From Haliangium sp050303215 (GTDB taxonomy: Bacteria > Myxococcota_A > Polyangia > Haliangiales > Haliangiaceae), in contig NZ_JBNLBH010000119.1 in the NCBI RefSeq assembly GCF_050303215.1, forward strand, positions 59,277 to 123,276: DNA of 64,000 nucleotides. The letters run 5' to 3'. Position numbers and translations under genes: made by a program. Positions 32,901 to 40,192 of the stretch are shown here, piece after piece; the stretch's first letter is position 1, and each line of letters begins with the position of its first letter. The notes under the pieces are model-generated. The model searched no databases and was not told the DNA's origin. It was given only the letters and a program-made list of their open reading frames with translations.

Positions 32901-34657
32901 TGGACACTCAGGTCAAGCTGCGCGGATTCCGGATCGAGCTGGGCGAGATCGAGGCGGCCATGACCCGTCAGCCCGGGGTCCGCGAGGCTCGGGTGTGGCT
33001 CCAGCCGCACGGCGCCGGCGGCCGGCTGGTGGCCGTGTATACCAGCGAGGACAACAGCCAGGTCGCCCCCGAGGACCTGCGCCGCGCGCTGGCGCGGACC
33101 TTGCCCGACTACATGCTGCCCAGCCTCATGGTCGCGATGGCGTCGCTCCCGCTCACGAGCCATCACAAGCTCGACTTGGCCGCGGTCGAGCGCGTACTCG
33201 CGAACCACGAGGGCCAACCCAGGCAGGCCCCGCAAGGGGCGGTCGAGGAGACGCTGGCCACGATGTGGCGCGCGCTGCTCAGCGGTGACGCGATCTCGCG
33301 CGAAGACGACTTCTTTGCCGTGGGAGGAGATTCGCTGCGGGCTGCTCGGTTGATCGACGAGATCAACGCCACCTTGGGCTGCGACCTGCCCATGCAGGCG
33401 ATCTACGAGAACCCCACCCTGGCGGCGCTGGCGGCCCGGATCGAGGCCGGCCCGGGTGCGGATAGAGACGACGCCTACTTGCACGCGACCGTGCTCCCCG
33501 AAGATGTCCGCCCCATGGTCGCGCCGCGCTCTCCGGCCCCGACCCAGCGCATCCTCCTCACCGGCGCCACCGGCTTTCTGGGCGCACACCTTCTCGCCGA
33601 CCTGGTCGACACCTTCCCCGACGCCGAACTCCACTGCCTGGCCCGAGACGGAGCCGGCCACACAGCCGCCGACCGCGTGCACGCGGCGCTGCGAATGCAT
33701 GGCCTGTGCGGCCGTGCGTCCGACGCTCGTGTGCACACGCTCTGTGGCGACCTGGCAGCGCCTGAGCTCGGCCTCGATCGGGCGACCTGGACCCGGCTGT
33801 GTGACCAGATCGACCTCATCGTCCACAACGGCGCGACCATCCATCATGTGAGCGGCTACCGAGCCCTCGAAGCGATCAACGTCGGCAGCACTGTCGAACT
33901 CCTGCGTCTGGCAGCTCACGGCCGGCCAAAACGGCTCGCGTACGTGTCTACCTTGTCCGTCGTGATGGAGTCGGAGTCTGTCCCGGACGGCGAAGAATTC
34001 CTCCGTGAGGCCGCCGACCTGGAGAGCGGATACGTGCAGAGCAAGTGGGTGAGCGAACGCCTTCTGGCCCAGGCTCACGACCTTGGTCTTCTGGTGTCGA
34101 TCTTTCGGCCCGGCCTGATCGCCGGGCACTCCCGGACTGGGTACGGCCCCTTCGCCAACGACCACTTCTTGAGCCTCGTCGGTGCGTGTCTCGACCTGGG
34201 TCGGGCACCGGCGCTCGATCTCACTCTGGACATTCTTCCGGTGGACGTCGTCAGCCACACCATCGCCTCGGCCCTCGATGCCTCGGACGGCGACGGCGCG
34301 GTGTACAACCTCACCGCCGATCCAAGGTTCACTTGGCGCCGGCTCGTGACCTGGCTCGATCGACACGTGAGCGCGGTCTCCCTGGTCGACGCCACCGAGT
34401 GGGAGACCGAGCACTTGCCCCGGCTTGGTCCCGACAGCTTGCTGTCCCCCCTGCGGGGGCTGTATCGAGGCGGTTACCTGTCGAGGATCGCTCGCTGGCA
34501 GCCGGTCACGACGTACGAGAACACGCGCTCGGTCTGGTCCGCACAGGGGGCGGCCCCGCCGCACGTCACCGACGCCTACCTGGCGGTGTGGTTCGGCGCG
34601 CTGTGCAGAGCCGGCTTCCCCAGGCGCCCCGACGAGGCATCGCGCATGGCTCGGTGA
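26945..34657 (+). CDS. Hybrid PKS-NRPS: ACP-LLM-AMT-C-A-PCP-R
   Basis: 2570 residues. ACP 17-93 (LGADSL, Ser53); Pro/Ala linker ~95-270; FMN-dependent luciferase-like monooxygenase of the MupA/Atu3671 type 281-630 (QVGLSLYYFGNYP, GFEAVWVPERHFHPFAGFSPNPSV). Class III PLP aminotransferase ~700-1112 (DLTMGFGITLFGHNP, FDEIITGFRVHP, STFGKIIGGG with Lys947). Condensation domain 1131-1580 (FHHSVADG, His1278-1279). Adenylation 1600-2085 (FTSGSTGQPKAVALTH, YGPTETTIW, YATGDLG). PCP 2098-2168 (Ser2130). NADPH thioester reductase 2200-2570 (GATGFLG 2207-2213, Tyr2363/Lys2367). The A pocket reads D-V-L-V-V-G-L-I-W-K, 7 of 10 identical to the glycine code DILQLGLIWK. The order matches the microginin-type pathway that makes 3-amino-2-hydroxy fatty acyl units. 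Reductive release would give an aldehyde or alcohol. Confidence 0.93.
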   Translation: MTLSDTTKSESEAPAGNLRGVRERLRGVLETFMEMPAGTLDLHTPLLELGADSLVLIDLIRVLKDDYGVGVSMQRVFEELNTVSLLSEYVTQTMPAPVDAAPITGPTDSPPASTAPTPTILASRPTPPPVAPAQPAAPTPPVAPAPPTASTPQPPPSRPASMPTRASAPLGASAAVVELLAQNTRFLTDLAAQQQQTLQRALALLGGDPGATAAPTPSSMGQAQAPPDQPASAGATVSATSAVVEVDAPAHRGPAKVMPPGGWSKPKQRLAAPDPGHILPRTQVGLSLYYFGNYPAPYRPDKYRLVLEGARFADRHGFEAVWVPERHFHPFAGFSPNPSVLAAALARETQRVRLRAGSVVAPLHHPVRIAEEWAVVDNLSGGRVGIAFASGWHPDDFVFAPEVYGRHREVMFEHIDAVARLWQGQPYECLGGAGNRLRPALYPMPKQPRLPIWLSVVNNPDTFIRAGRLGYNVITNLIGQSRSDLADNLARYYQARREGGHDPATARVTLMLHTFVGSDATTARAQARGPFIEYLKSSAGLLDNMFRSQGMDIDTERLSPADMDYLLGQSFDRYVRNNALIGDAESCAGMVRGFMDLGVSEIACFIDFGVDDEQVLRGLEHLRDVDTRLRSAPATETAQRVPEPEQRTPGLLQGSGGAPLRLDGLDDRQRAHLRALVDRLSQKTARSKQAAQALRPQLADYRGILGFRLSLKELLYLIVADRLEGAHVWDIDGNRYVDLTMGFGITLFGHNPDFIRAAVQAQLERGIELGLRAPRLMDLVPRLCAFLGVDRVAFANTGTEAMMGAIRLARLATGKAKLVIFEGAYHGHSDAVLARRSRVPGDPQSLPISPGISLKAMEEVMVLEYGKPAALELIRAHAGEIAAVITEPVQARRPGLQPVAFLRELRELTQHHDIALVFDEIITGFRVHPRGAGGLFAIQPDLSTFGKIIGGGLPIGLIAGSARFMDGLDGGLWQYGDDSHPNAETTMYGGTFQMHSLALAAADATLRRLEDAGPALQQQLSARCAALTERLDACFRAREVPIETVRFGSLFRFQFARHVNAELFFHHLVDQGVFIKDIRNCFVSTAHGDDDLDAVVRAVDATVLAMQEGGFLPAPVGGPLDPPREPSTSIDTPLVLAASPAQEQLFVVSRHTPRAVSAYIEPIALELRGPLSEPALEQALATLVARHESLRLVARPGHREIELLPRVPVTLARVDLPHLDVAAPDPDRDPAHMEFDPRIVAWVNERAEQAMDLHRGPLFDFSLLRLGPERALLVLRFHHSVADGMSFLLLVTELARAYSAHLHGDQASFEPATSFQALAPHLDAYLASSSSAEDRRFWRRYLGRELPVVTAPGDRTPPTAFSFHGNRHAVRLDGATRRALIALGGRHRATLFTVLLGVYALLVQRLADVDEVVVATPVSGRLPGTEAVVGYATHLVPIIARREAGQSFSDYLRALSADVLAVLEHRRLPFYELMREGLLGRPNSSGVLLPLLFNLDRVTTVPEFEGLEAELAVLPRACARADLELNVLDTGDALTLLFDGASDRYSPSQLERYARAFVGLCRGLIDHPDMDVARAPLMSDRERERVLVSFQNHDPVPAPRCLHELIAAADAAPTDPALVDPERNLSYGELGAISNRLAHHLGSFGIGRDAVVAVYLPSSVDAFSAILAVSKAGAAFLPLRVGDPRERISAQLRLAGARLVISRAPWIDDLRGLDTETLDLATWTPEAYPDTPPEVRADPDALAYVLFTSGSTGQPKAVALTHRGLAPLCHEMRTRLRLSRNDRVYALVALSFDVSLLEMLIALTSGAALHCHGRAEPPLGRALSQELTHHRITCLVATPSLWATVPKQELDTVEQLVIGAEAVPAELLVPWKPGVKIHHLYGPTETTIWSLGTSEPAPGDLSFARTAVGTRLYILDRNLEPMPIDVPGQLYIAGEGLARGYLGQPELTQARFVPDPFAERPGARMYATGDLGCYTETGAVRFLGRMDTQVKLRGFRIELGEIEAAMTRQPGVREARVWLQPHGAGGRLVAVYTSEDNSQVAPEDLRRALARTLPDYMLPSLMVAMASLPLTSHHKLDLAAVERVLANHEGQPRQAPQGAVEETLATMWRALLSGDAISREDDFFAVGGDSLRAARLIDEINATLGCDLPMQAIYENPTLAALAARIEAGPGADRDDAYLHATVLPEDVRPMVAPRSPAPTQRILLTGATGFLGAHLLADLVDTFPDAELHCLARDGAGHTAADRVHAALRMHGLCGRASDARVHTLCGDLAAPELGLDRATWTRLCDQIDLIVHNGATIHHVSGYRALEAINVGSTVELLRLAAHGRPKRLAYVSTLSVVMESESVPDGEEFLREAADLESGYVQSKWVSERLLAQAHDLGLLVSIFRPGLIAGHSRTGYGPFANDHFLSLVGACLDLGRAPALDLTLDILPVDVVSHTIASALDASDGDGAVYNLTADPRFTWRRLVTWLDRHVSAVSLVDATEWETEHLPRLGPDSLLSPLRGLYRGGYLSRIARWQPVTTYENTRSVWSAQGAAPPHVTDAYLAVWFGALCRAGFPRRPDEASRMAR

Positions 34658-34823
34658 CAGCTTCGCCGCCGCCAAGAAGCAGTCCAGATCCGCACCAAAG
34701 ACACCTTGCGACGAATTGGTCCAAGGTTTGAGATTTCGTGGTATGAGCGCGCGTGCTAGCGTCAGACCACTTCTTCTGCCGCTGAACCATCGCTCTACGT
34801 CTCGCATTGCGAGCGCATCACCG

Positions 34824-35867
34824 ATGAAAGAAGTCATGGAAATGAACTCTAGATTCTCCTGGGCTCGCCCCCTCCGCGCTCAGCTCGTCCTCCCCTGCGC
34901 CCTGCTCATCGCCGCGATCGCGGCCCCCGCGCCGGCGTGGTCGTGGCAGGGTTCTACTCACGACCGCATCGCCCGCGACGCCCTGCGCTTCATGGGCTCG
35001 GGCCACGCCGACCAGGACATGGCCCGCGCCTACGATCTGTACGTGTCGTCGGCCGGCAGCGAGGACTACGCCTTGGATCTCCTCGGCACCGCCGCCCGCG
35101 ACTACGACAACCGCTCCGACCTCGAGTACTGCGGCTGGTGGGTCTTCGGCTGCCACACCACCTCCGACTGGTTCCTCGGCCTCGTCGACAGCGCCTACAC
35201 CAAGCTCACCCACGCCATCAACATGGCCTTCGCCGGCGGCGACTTCGGCAATGACCACCCCGGCTACGACTATCGCAAGGTGTACGCCGATGGCCAACTG
35301 AGCGAGGACGCCCTGCTCAAGGACTGGCTGTACAACCAGAACGTGAGCGAGTGGACCATCGACGTCACCTTCGCCAACTACAGCTTCGAAGGTCAGAGCT
35401 ACGATCACGGCGACTGCGACGACTATCAGGACTGCGAGCATCCGCCCCTGGACAACGCCGTGCGCTACTGGTTCGACTCCGCCATGTCGTACCCGACCTT
35501 CACCCGCATCGGCTACATGTGCCACGGCGCCGACGCCGGCGTGCCCCAGCACGCGCGCGGCACCTGGGGCCGCAACCACGTCGACCTGGAAAAACACTGC
35601 CAGGGCATCTACGACAGCCATGGGCTGGCCGACTTCAACCTCGTGGGCCAGTTCGTCGACGCGTACTCCACCGCCATGCGCGCCGACCAGGTGATCACCA
35701 CCCTGGCCGACTTCTCCTACTTCGAGCACGCCGCGACCATGATCACCAATGACAGCGCCTACTGGGATCTCGCCTGCCGCGAGACCATCGCCCACGCCAT
35801 CGCGGCGTGCGCGGTGCTTTTCACCAAGGCGTCAAATTGCCTCTACGGCGAAGACTGCGCCAACTGA
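34824..35867 (+). CDS. Exported phospholipase C / S1-P1 nuclease-like protein
   Basis: About 347 residues. Starts at 34824, 34836 and 34842 are all in frame; the purine-rich AAAGAAG just before 34836 may serve the later two. A signal peptide ends APAWS|WQG, or just before WSWQG. A mature N-terminus that begins at or next to Trp, with GSTHDRIARDALRFM after it, recalls zinc-dependent phospholipase C and S1/P1 nucleases, in which the N-terminal Trp and a nearby His bind zinc. Further His/Asp sites (FGCHTTSDWF, HAINMAF, YDHGDCDDYQDCEHPPLDNAV, GYMCHGADAGVPQHARGTWGRNHVD) fit a multi-zinc site. The last two thirds contain several Cys. The family assignment is an inference from these sites, not a full motif match. 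The parvulin gene overlaps its 3' end. Confidence 0.6.
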   Translation: MKEVMEMNSRFSWARPLRAQLVLPCALLIAAIAAPAPAWSWQGSTHDRIARDALRFMGSGHADQDMARAYDLYVSSAGSEDYALDLLGTAARDYDNRSDLEYCGWWVFGCHTTSDWFLGLVDSAYTKLTHAINMAFAGGDFGNDHPGYDYRKVYADGQLSEDALLKDWLYNQNVSEWTIDVTFANYSFEGQSYDHGDCDDYQDCEHPPLDNAVRYWFDSAMSYPTFTRIGYMCHGADAGVPQHARGTWGRNHVDLEKHCQGIYDSHGLADFNLVGQFVDAYSTAMRADQVITTLADFSYFEHAATMITNDSAYWDLACRETIAHAIAACAVLFTKASNCLYGEDCAN

Positions 35868-37219
35868 GCGCTCGGCTGCGCGCGCGCCTGGGTGTCCTCT
35901 CGGTCGCGCTCATCGCCGTCGCCGCCGTGCACTGCCGCAAGGGCGTGAGCTACGACCTCGATGACGATGCGCTGGCCGTGGTGATCGACGGCGAGCCCGT
36001 CACGGCCGCCGCCGTGGAGCTGCTGTACGAGCCCTACGCCCGCTCGGGCACCCTGACTCGGCGCGAGTTCATGCACCGGGTCATCGGCAATCGTCTGATT
36101 CACCGTCGTGTGCACGGCCCCGGCGAAGACTGCGCCGATGCCTGCACGGAGGCCGATGGTGACCCCGCGATGGTCGACGACGAGCGCGCGCGGGTGCGGG
36201 AGCAGTACGATCGCTTCGCCGCGCTGCTCCTGGGCGGCGACGCGGTCGACGCCATCGTGACCGACAGCGTCGTGTCCTGGCATCTGCCCAGCGAGGCCGA
36301 GAACGAGGCCCTGTACCGGGCGCGCCAGGGCCGCGCGCTCGCCGCCCGCAAACAGCTCGATCACGACCGGGCGCGCGCATACACGGTGGCGCGGGTGCGG
36401 TTGCCCGGTGACGCGAGTGAGACCTCGCTGTCGTATGACGAAGTCTACGCCGGCGCGGCGCTGGTGGTGCGTGAAGAGCTGCAAAAAGGCAGCGCCGCCG
36501 CCCTGCGCGCGCAGGTTCGGACAGCGGTTCGGCGGCGCTACGTCGACCACGTCAGCGCCGACCCCGATCACCCCCAGCACCGCGTGCTCGCCGATGTTCG
36601 CGCCATCATCGCCGACGAGCGCGCGGCGCGCGCCCACGACCTGCGCATGGGCTTTCGCCGCCACGAGCACGACCAGGGCCAGATCCCCGAGCGTGCGCGC
36701 ACGATCAACGACGACCGCATCCGCGCCTACTATCAGGCCCACCGAGACGAGTTTACACAGGTCACCGAGGTCCGCTGTCGCCACATCAGCGTCCCCGACA
36801 TCGATCGGGCCCAGGCCGCGCACGCGGAGTTGCAAGCCGGTACGAGCTTCGCGGAGGTGGTGCAAAAGTACTCGACCGCTCCCGATCGTGCCCACGATGA
36901 ACCCGGGCTCCTGCCCCTCATCCGCAACCAATCTCCCGCCCAGGCCAAGCCGCCTTTCCTGCACGTGCTCTGCCTCCTGCACGCCAAGGAGCCACAGCCG
37001 ACCCCGCCTCTGCTCACCCGTGAGGGGTTCGAGATCCTCTCGGTCGACGCTGTCCTCGAGGGCCCTCAATCGCTCGAAGAGGCAACCGTGCGAGACAAGA
37101 TCGCCCGCCACCTGGCCACGCAGGACTTGGTGGCCGAGCGCGAACGCGAGCGCGCCGCCCTGATGGCGGACGCACGGGTTCGCGTCAACCCTCGCTTGTT
37201 CGCGGACGAGGCCCCGTGA
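35837..37219 (+). CDS. PpiC-type parvulin / SurA-like peptidyl-prolyl isomerase, membrane-anchored
   Basis: About 460 residues. I chose the TTG at 35837 because AAGG lies 7 nt upstream; a GTG at 35807 is possible. The basic N-terminus and hydrophobic segment LGVLSVALIAVAAVHC give a signal or anchor; the Cys context is not a good lipobox. A SurA-like helical region follows, with DEFTQVTEVRCRHISVPDI and SFAEVVQKYSTAPD inside a parvulin-like domain (~300-400), and a charged C-terminal helix. The isomerase core is only loosely conserved. It overlaps the PLC-like gene and is coupled (GTGA) to the next one, so it may help fold that exported partner. Confidence 0.75.
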   Translation: MPLRRRLRQLSARLRARLGVLSVALIAVAAVHCRKGVSYDLDDDALAVVIDGEPVTAAAVELLYEPYARSGTLTRREFMHRVIGNRLIHRRVHGPGEDCADACTEADGDPAMVDDERARVREQYDRFAALLLGGDAVDAIVTDSVVSWHLPSEAENEALYRARQGRALAARKQLDHDRARAYTVARVRLPGDASETSLSYDEVYAGAALVVREELQKGSAAALRAQVRTAVRRRYVDHVSADPDHPQHRVLADVRAIIADERAARAHDLRMGFRRHEHDQGQIPERARTINDDRIRAYYQAHRDEFTQVTEVRCRHISVPDIDRAQAAHAELQAGTSFAEVVQKYSTAPDRAHDEPGLLPLIRNQSPAQAKPPFLHVLCLLHAKEPQPTPPLLTREGFEILSVDAVLEGPQSLEEATVRDKIARHLATQDLVAERERERAALMADARVRVNPRLFADEAP

Positions 37220-37911
37220 CCAGGGCCGCGAAACTCGGATCTGCGCTGGTCGCGGTCGCGGTGGTGGCCGCAGGCATTGGGCTGCTCACTCGGTCGGCGC
37301 CACGACCTGCGCAACCCGCCGTCGAAGCCACTCAGCGAGGCGACAGCGGCGGCACCGCGGCCACGGCAACCGGCGCCGAGCGTCGGGGACCCCGCCCGAA
37401 TCCGCCGACACCGGACACGGCGACGACCATGACACCGAGGCCGCAGCTCCGTGACCAGCCCGGACAGGCCCGACCCAGGGCCGCAGCCGTCGAGGCGCTG
37501 CGCCGCTCGGCCCGGGAGCCCGCAGCGAGCGGCGACGCATTCGACCGAGTCCCGATCCATCGCAGCCCCGTCCCGGCGCCCACGGCCGGCGACGACGGCA
37601 CCGGCCCCGAAGCCGGCGAGCGGGCTCGCAACCGTCGCTTGCTGCGGCAGGCGTCGGCCCAAATCCAAAGCGTCTCCGCCGTGATCGCGGCCGCCAAGCG
37701 GGATGGATCGCGCTCGCCGGAGGAGATCGCCGAGGCCGAAGAGGCGCTGGCGCGGCTCGAATCGATGCGGGACCGGCTCGCTGCCTCACTCGGCGAGCCG
37801 GGCACCGAGCCAGGTACCGACGAAACCCCGCCGCTCGACCAAACCGGTGCAGACACCGGCACTGACGCCGACCCCGGCGTCCAGCTCGGCGGCGCGTCGG
37901 GCCAGCGCTAG
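37216..37911 (+). CDS. Hypothetical membrane-anchored low-complexity protein
   Basis: 231 residues. The GTG start overlaps the upstream TGA by 4 nt. An N-terminal TM (~8-25) is followed by a Pro/Ala/Thr-rich disordered stretch. A coiled-coil-like segment (RNRRLLRQASAQIQSVSAVI ... SPEEIAEAEEALARLESMRDRLAASL) comes next, then an acidic Thr/Asp-rich tail. No family recognised. It is the third gene of the PLC-like/parvulin operon. Confidence 0.7.
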   Translation: MTRAAKLGSALVAVAVVAAGIGLLTRSAPRPAQPAVEATQRGDSGGTAATATGAERRGPRPNPPTPDTATTMTPRPQLRDQPGQARPRAAAVEALRRSAREPAASGDAFDRVPIHRSPVPAPTAGDDGTGPEAGERARNRRLLRQASAQIQSVSAVIAAAKRDGSRSPEEIAEAEEALARLESMRDRLAASLGEPGTEPGTDETPPLDQTGADTGTDADPGVQLGGASGQR

Positions 37912-37918
37912 CAGCCTG

Positions 37919-39916
37919 CTAGCGCTTGCCGAACGTGGCGATCTCGTCCGCGACTCGCTGCTTGACCTGGTCCGGCAGCTTGACCCCGCGCCGCTGCATG
38001 GTGTCGAGAAAACCCTGCCGCACCGCTTTGGCGCCGGCCTTGTCACCGGCTCGTGCGAGCGCGCGTCCGAGCGCCGCCGAGGTCTTGTTCAGGCCGATAT
38101 GGCCGAGGGTTTCGGCGGCGACATCGGCCTTGTCGGTGAGGACCCGCTGCGCGGCCGCCGCGGCCTGGGCGCGCGGCGCCTTGTCGACGATGCGCTTGTC
38201 GCCCGCCTCGTCGAACTCGAGCAGCTTGTACTCGCCCGCGTCGGGCAGATTCAGGGCCAGCTCGGCGTGCACCGCGGCCTTGCTCTGGGCGTGGCGCTCC
38301 AAGACCTCGCGCAGGGTGTCGTTGGCGACCCCGAGCCGCTTGCTGCCCATGAAGGCCAGGGTGCGGCCGACGTCGTCACGGAAGTAGTCCTGGGCCAGGG
38401 TCTCCTGCTGGCGGCGGGCCTCGCGGGTGTCGGCCGCCGGGACCTTGACCGCGAACCGCAGCAGGTTGGACAAGGCGGTCCCCTCCCCGTGTTCGCCGTC
38501 GATGTCGGCCAGAACCGACACCTCGTAGGTGCCCGGCTCGGCCACGAGCCAGCCGCCGCTGCCGGCCGACAAGAACACGCTGCCGTACAGCGATTGTCCC
38601 GGCTGCAGCTCGATCGGTTCGACACGCGGGCACGGGGTCGCATAGGGGCGATAGGTCTTCACCGTCCCGCCGTTGTGGCGCACGCCGATGCGCATGTGAG
38701 CGATGTCGTCGAGCGCCCGCGGGTTCACCTTCTTGGGCTTGTCACTGCTGTTGGTCAGCTCGAGCTCAATCGTGACCGGCTCCATGAACTCGAAGATGGG
38801 CGCGGCCTTGTTGACCCGCACCACCAGGCTGAACTGATCGGAAACGTCGAGGTTCAGGTCCGACGCGAGCGGCGCCTTGGCGTGATCGATACCAAAGGCG
38901 GCTCCACCCGCGGTGACGTAGTCGCCCGGAGCGCAGCGCAAAAACAGCAGCTCGTCGTCGGTGAAGCGGTAGCGGAAGGTGGAGAAGAACGACTGCTGGC
39001 CCCCATTCACGCGATACTCGTAGTTCATGTAGCTCCGGGCCTCGGCGTTGCTCTGCACGTCGCTCTTCCACCGGGTGCCGCTGGTCTTGATCCAGGAGTG
39101 AAAGAGGTTGAGCGCGTGACCCATCTCGTGGCAAATGTCGAAGAACTCGAGCCGGCGCCGATAGGCGGCCGGCGCGGGGTCTCCAATGGGGGCAAAAATG
39201 TTGCCCGGGAAGATGGCCACGCCGCTGCGCTGGAACGCGCCGCTGCCGTCGAACATGATGCCTTCGAGGTTGCCATCAGCGTGATCGCCGTTGGCGTGGA
39301 AGACCCACATCTTCCACGCCTCCTCGTCACGCGACCAGTGCGCATCCATGGCGTCGTGGAGCTCGGCGTTGGTCCAGGCCGCGTCGGCGCCGGCGGCTGC
39401 GGTCGGGACCGCGTTGGCGCCGTTGGTCACGGACACGTCGAACCCGGCTCGCCGGAACACCTCCGCCACCGAGAGGTTCTCTTGGGGGAGATCGGCGGGG
39501 TGATTGGGGTGCTCGTGGGTGCCGAACTCCAGCACCTGCGCGGTACCGCTGGCGTAGTCGAACTCGAGCTCGAGCGCGTGGAAGGACTCCGACACCCGGC
39601 TGAGGCCGTTGAGGGTGCCGAAGGTCGAGCCGTCAGCCTTCAAGAACAGCAGGTCGAGGCCTGGAGAGCCGTCTGCTGCGGTCTTGTACGTGGCCCTGAT
39701 CTTGCTGATGTCCGGGAAGTAGAGGGACGTGATCGCCTCCAGCGAAGTCGTCTCCCACACGTTGGCACCAGTCGAACTGAGCTCTCCGACGTAGTGAATG
39801 AGACCCTGGCTGTGGTGGTAGGACCAGCCCATCGCGCTCTGGGGAAAGTGGCCGTCGACGTCGAGACGGAAGTCGGAAGTTGTTCCAAGCTGATACCAGC
39901 CGCTCTTGTTGCTCAT
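37919..39916 (-). CDS. Metzincin-like zinc metalloprotease without signal peptide
   Basis: 665 residues. Start MSNKSGWYQL has GAGGA 4 nt upstream. The catalytic segment reads ICHEMGHALNLFHSW with His263, Glu264, His267 and a third His273, the HExxHxxNxxH form of a metzincin or M43-like peptidase. About 24 residues later ARSYMNYEYR provides a Met-turn (Met297). The N-terminal ~140 residues form a beta domain. The C-terminal half includes an Ig-like region (VTIELELTNSSDKPKKVNP ... YEVSVLADIDGE) and helical repeats with many Ala. The absence of a signal is shared with the M6-like protease at 6598. The gene is convergent with the PLC-like operon, ending 7 nt from it. Confidence 0.8.
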   Translation of the reverse strand: MSNKSGWYQLGTTSDFRLDVDGHFPQSAMGWSYHHSQGLIHYVGELSSTGANVWETTSLEAITSLYFPDISKIRATYKTAADGSPGLDLLFLKADGSTFGTLNGLSRVSESFHALELEFDYASGTAQVLEFGTHEHPNHPADLPQENLSVAEVFRRAGFDVSVTNGANAVPTAAAGADAAWTNAELHDAMDAHWSRDEEAWKMWVFHANGDHADGNLEGIMFDGSGAFQRSGVAIFPGNIFAPIGDPAPAAYRRRLEFFDICHEMGHALNLFHSWIKTSGTRWKSDVQSNAEARSYMNYEYRVNGGQQSFFSTFRYRFTDDELLFLRCAPGDYVTAGGAAFGIDHAKAPLASDLNLDVSDQFSLVVRVNKAAPIFEFMEPVTIELELTNSSDKPKKVNPRALDDIAHMRIGVRHNGGTVKTYRPYATPCPRVEPIELQPGQSLYGSVFLSAGSGGWLVAEPGTYEVSVLADIDGEHGEGTALSNLLRFAVKVPAADTREARRQQETLAQDYFRDDVGRTLAFMGSKRLGVANDTLREVLERHAQSKAAVHAELALNLPDAGEYKLLEFDEAGDKRIVDKAPRAQAAAAAQRVLTDKADVAAETLGHIGLNKTSAALGRALARAGDKAGAKAVRQGFLDTMQRRGVKLPDQVKQRVADEIATFGKR

Positions 39917-40145
39917 GTGTTCCTCGGGAGGATGTCAGGTGAATGGGACGGGCCCGCGTCCGGCACCAGAGCGCCGGCAGATCACGGGCTTCTCACCGAG
40001 GGAAGACGGCGTATCGGGCGCGTTGTGAACCGATTCGGCTAAAAATCGTCAGCACGGGCCGGCGCCACAGCTCCACCAACATCACGGCCGCGGGTCGTCG
40101 GGCACGACGTCGATCCGGATACCGATCCGGCGTGCCCCCGGGCAC

Positions 40146-40167
40146 CGGCGGCCGCTCCCGGCCGCCG
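40146..40167 (-). terminator. GC-rich hairpin after the FG-GAP lipoprotein gene
   Basis: CGGCGGCCG and CGGCCGCCG are perfect 9-bp arms around CTCC. It lies 26 nt past the stop of the FG-GAP gene. No T-tract follows, which is common in high-GC genomes. Confidence 0.55.
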
Positions 40168-40192
40168 CCAGTGAGCGGTCGGATTGGATCCC

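Noticed and set aside
32330..34837. An 835-codon minus-strand frame opposite the NRPS gene
   Set aside because: Antisense of a confirmed adenylation/PCP/reductase protein. It did, however, expose the shared sequence with 21.7-22.0 kb that led to the relic.
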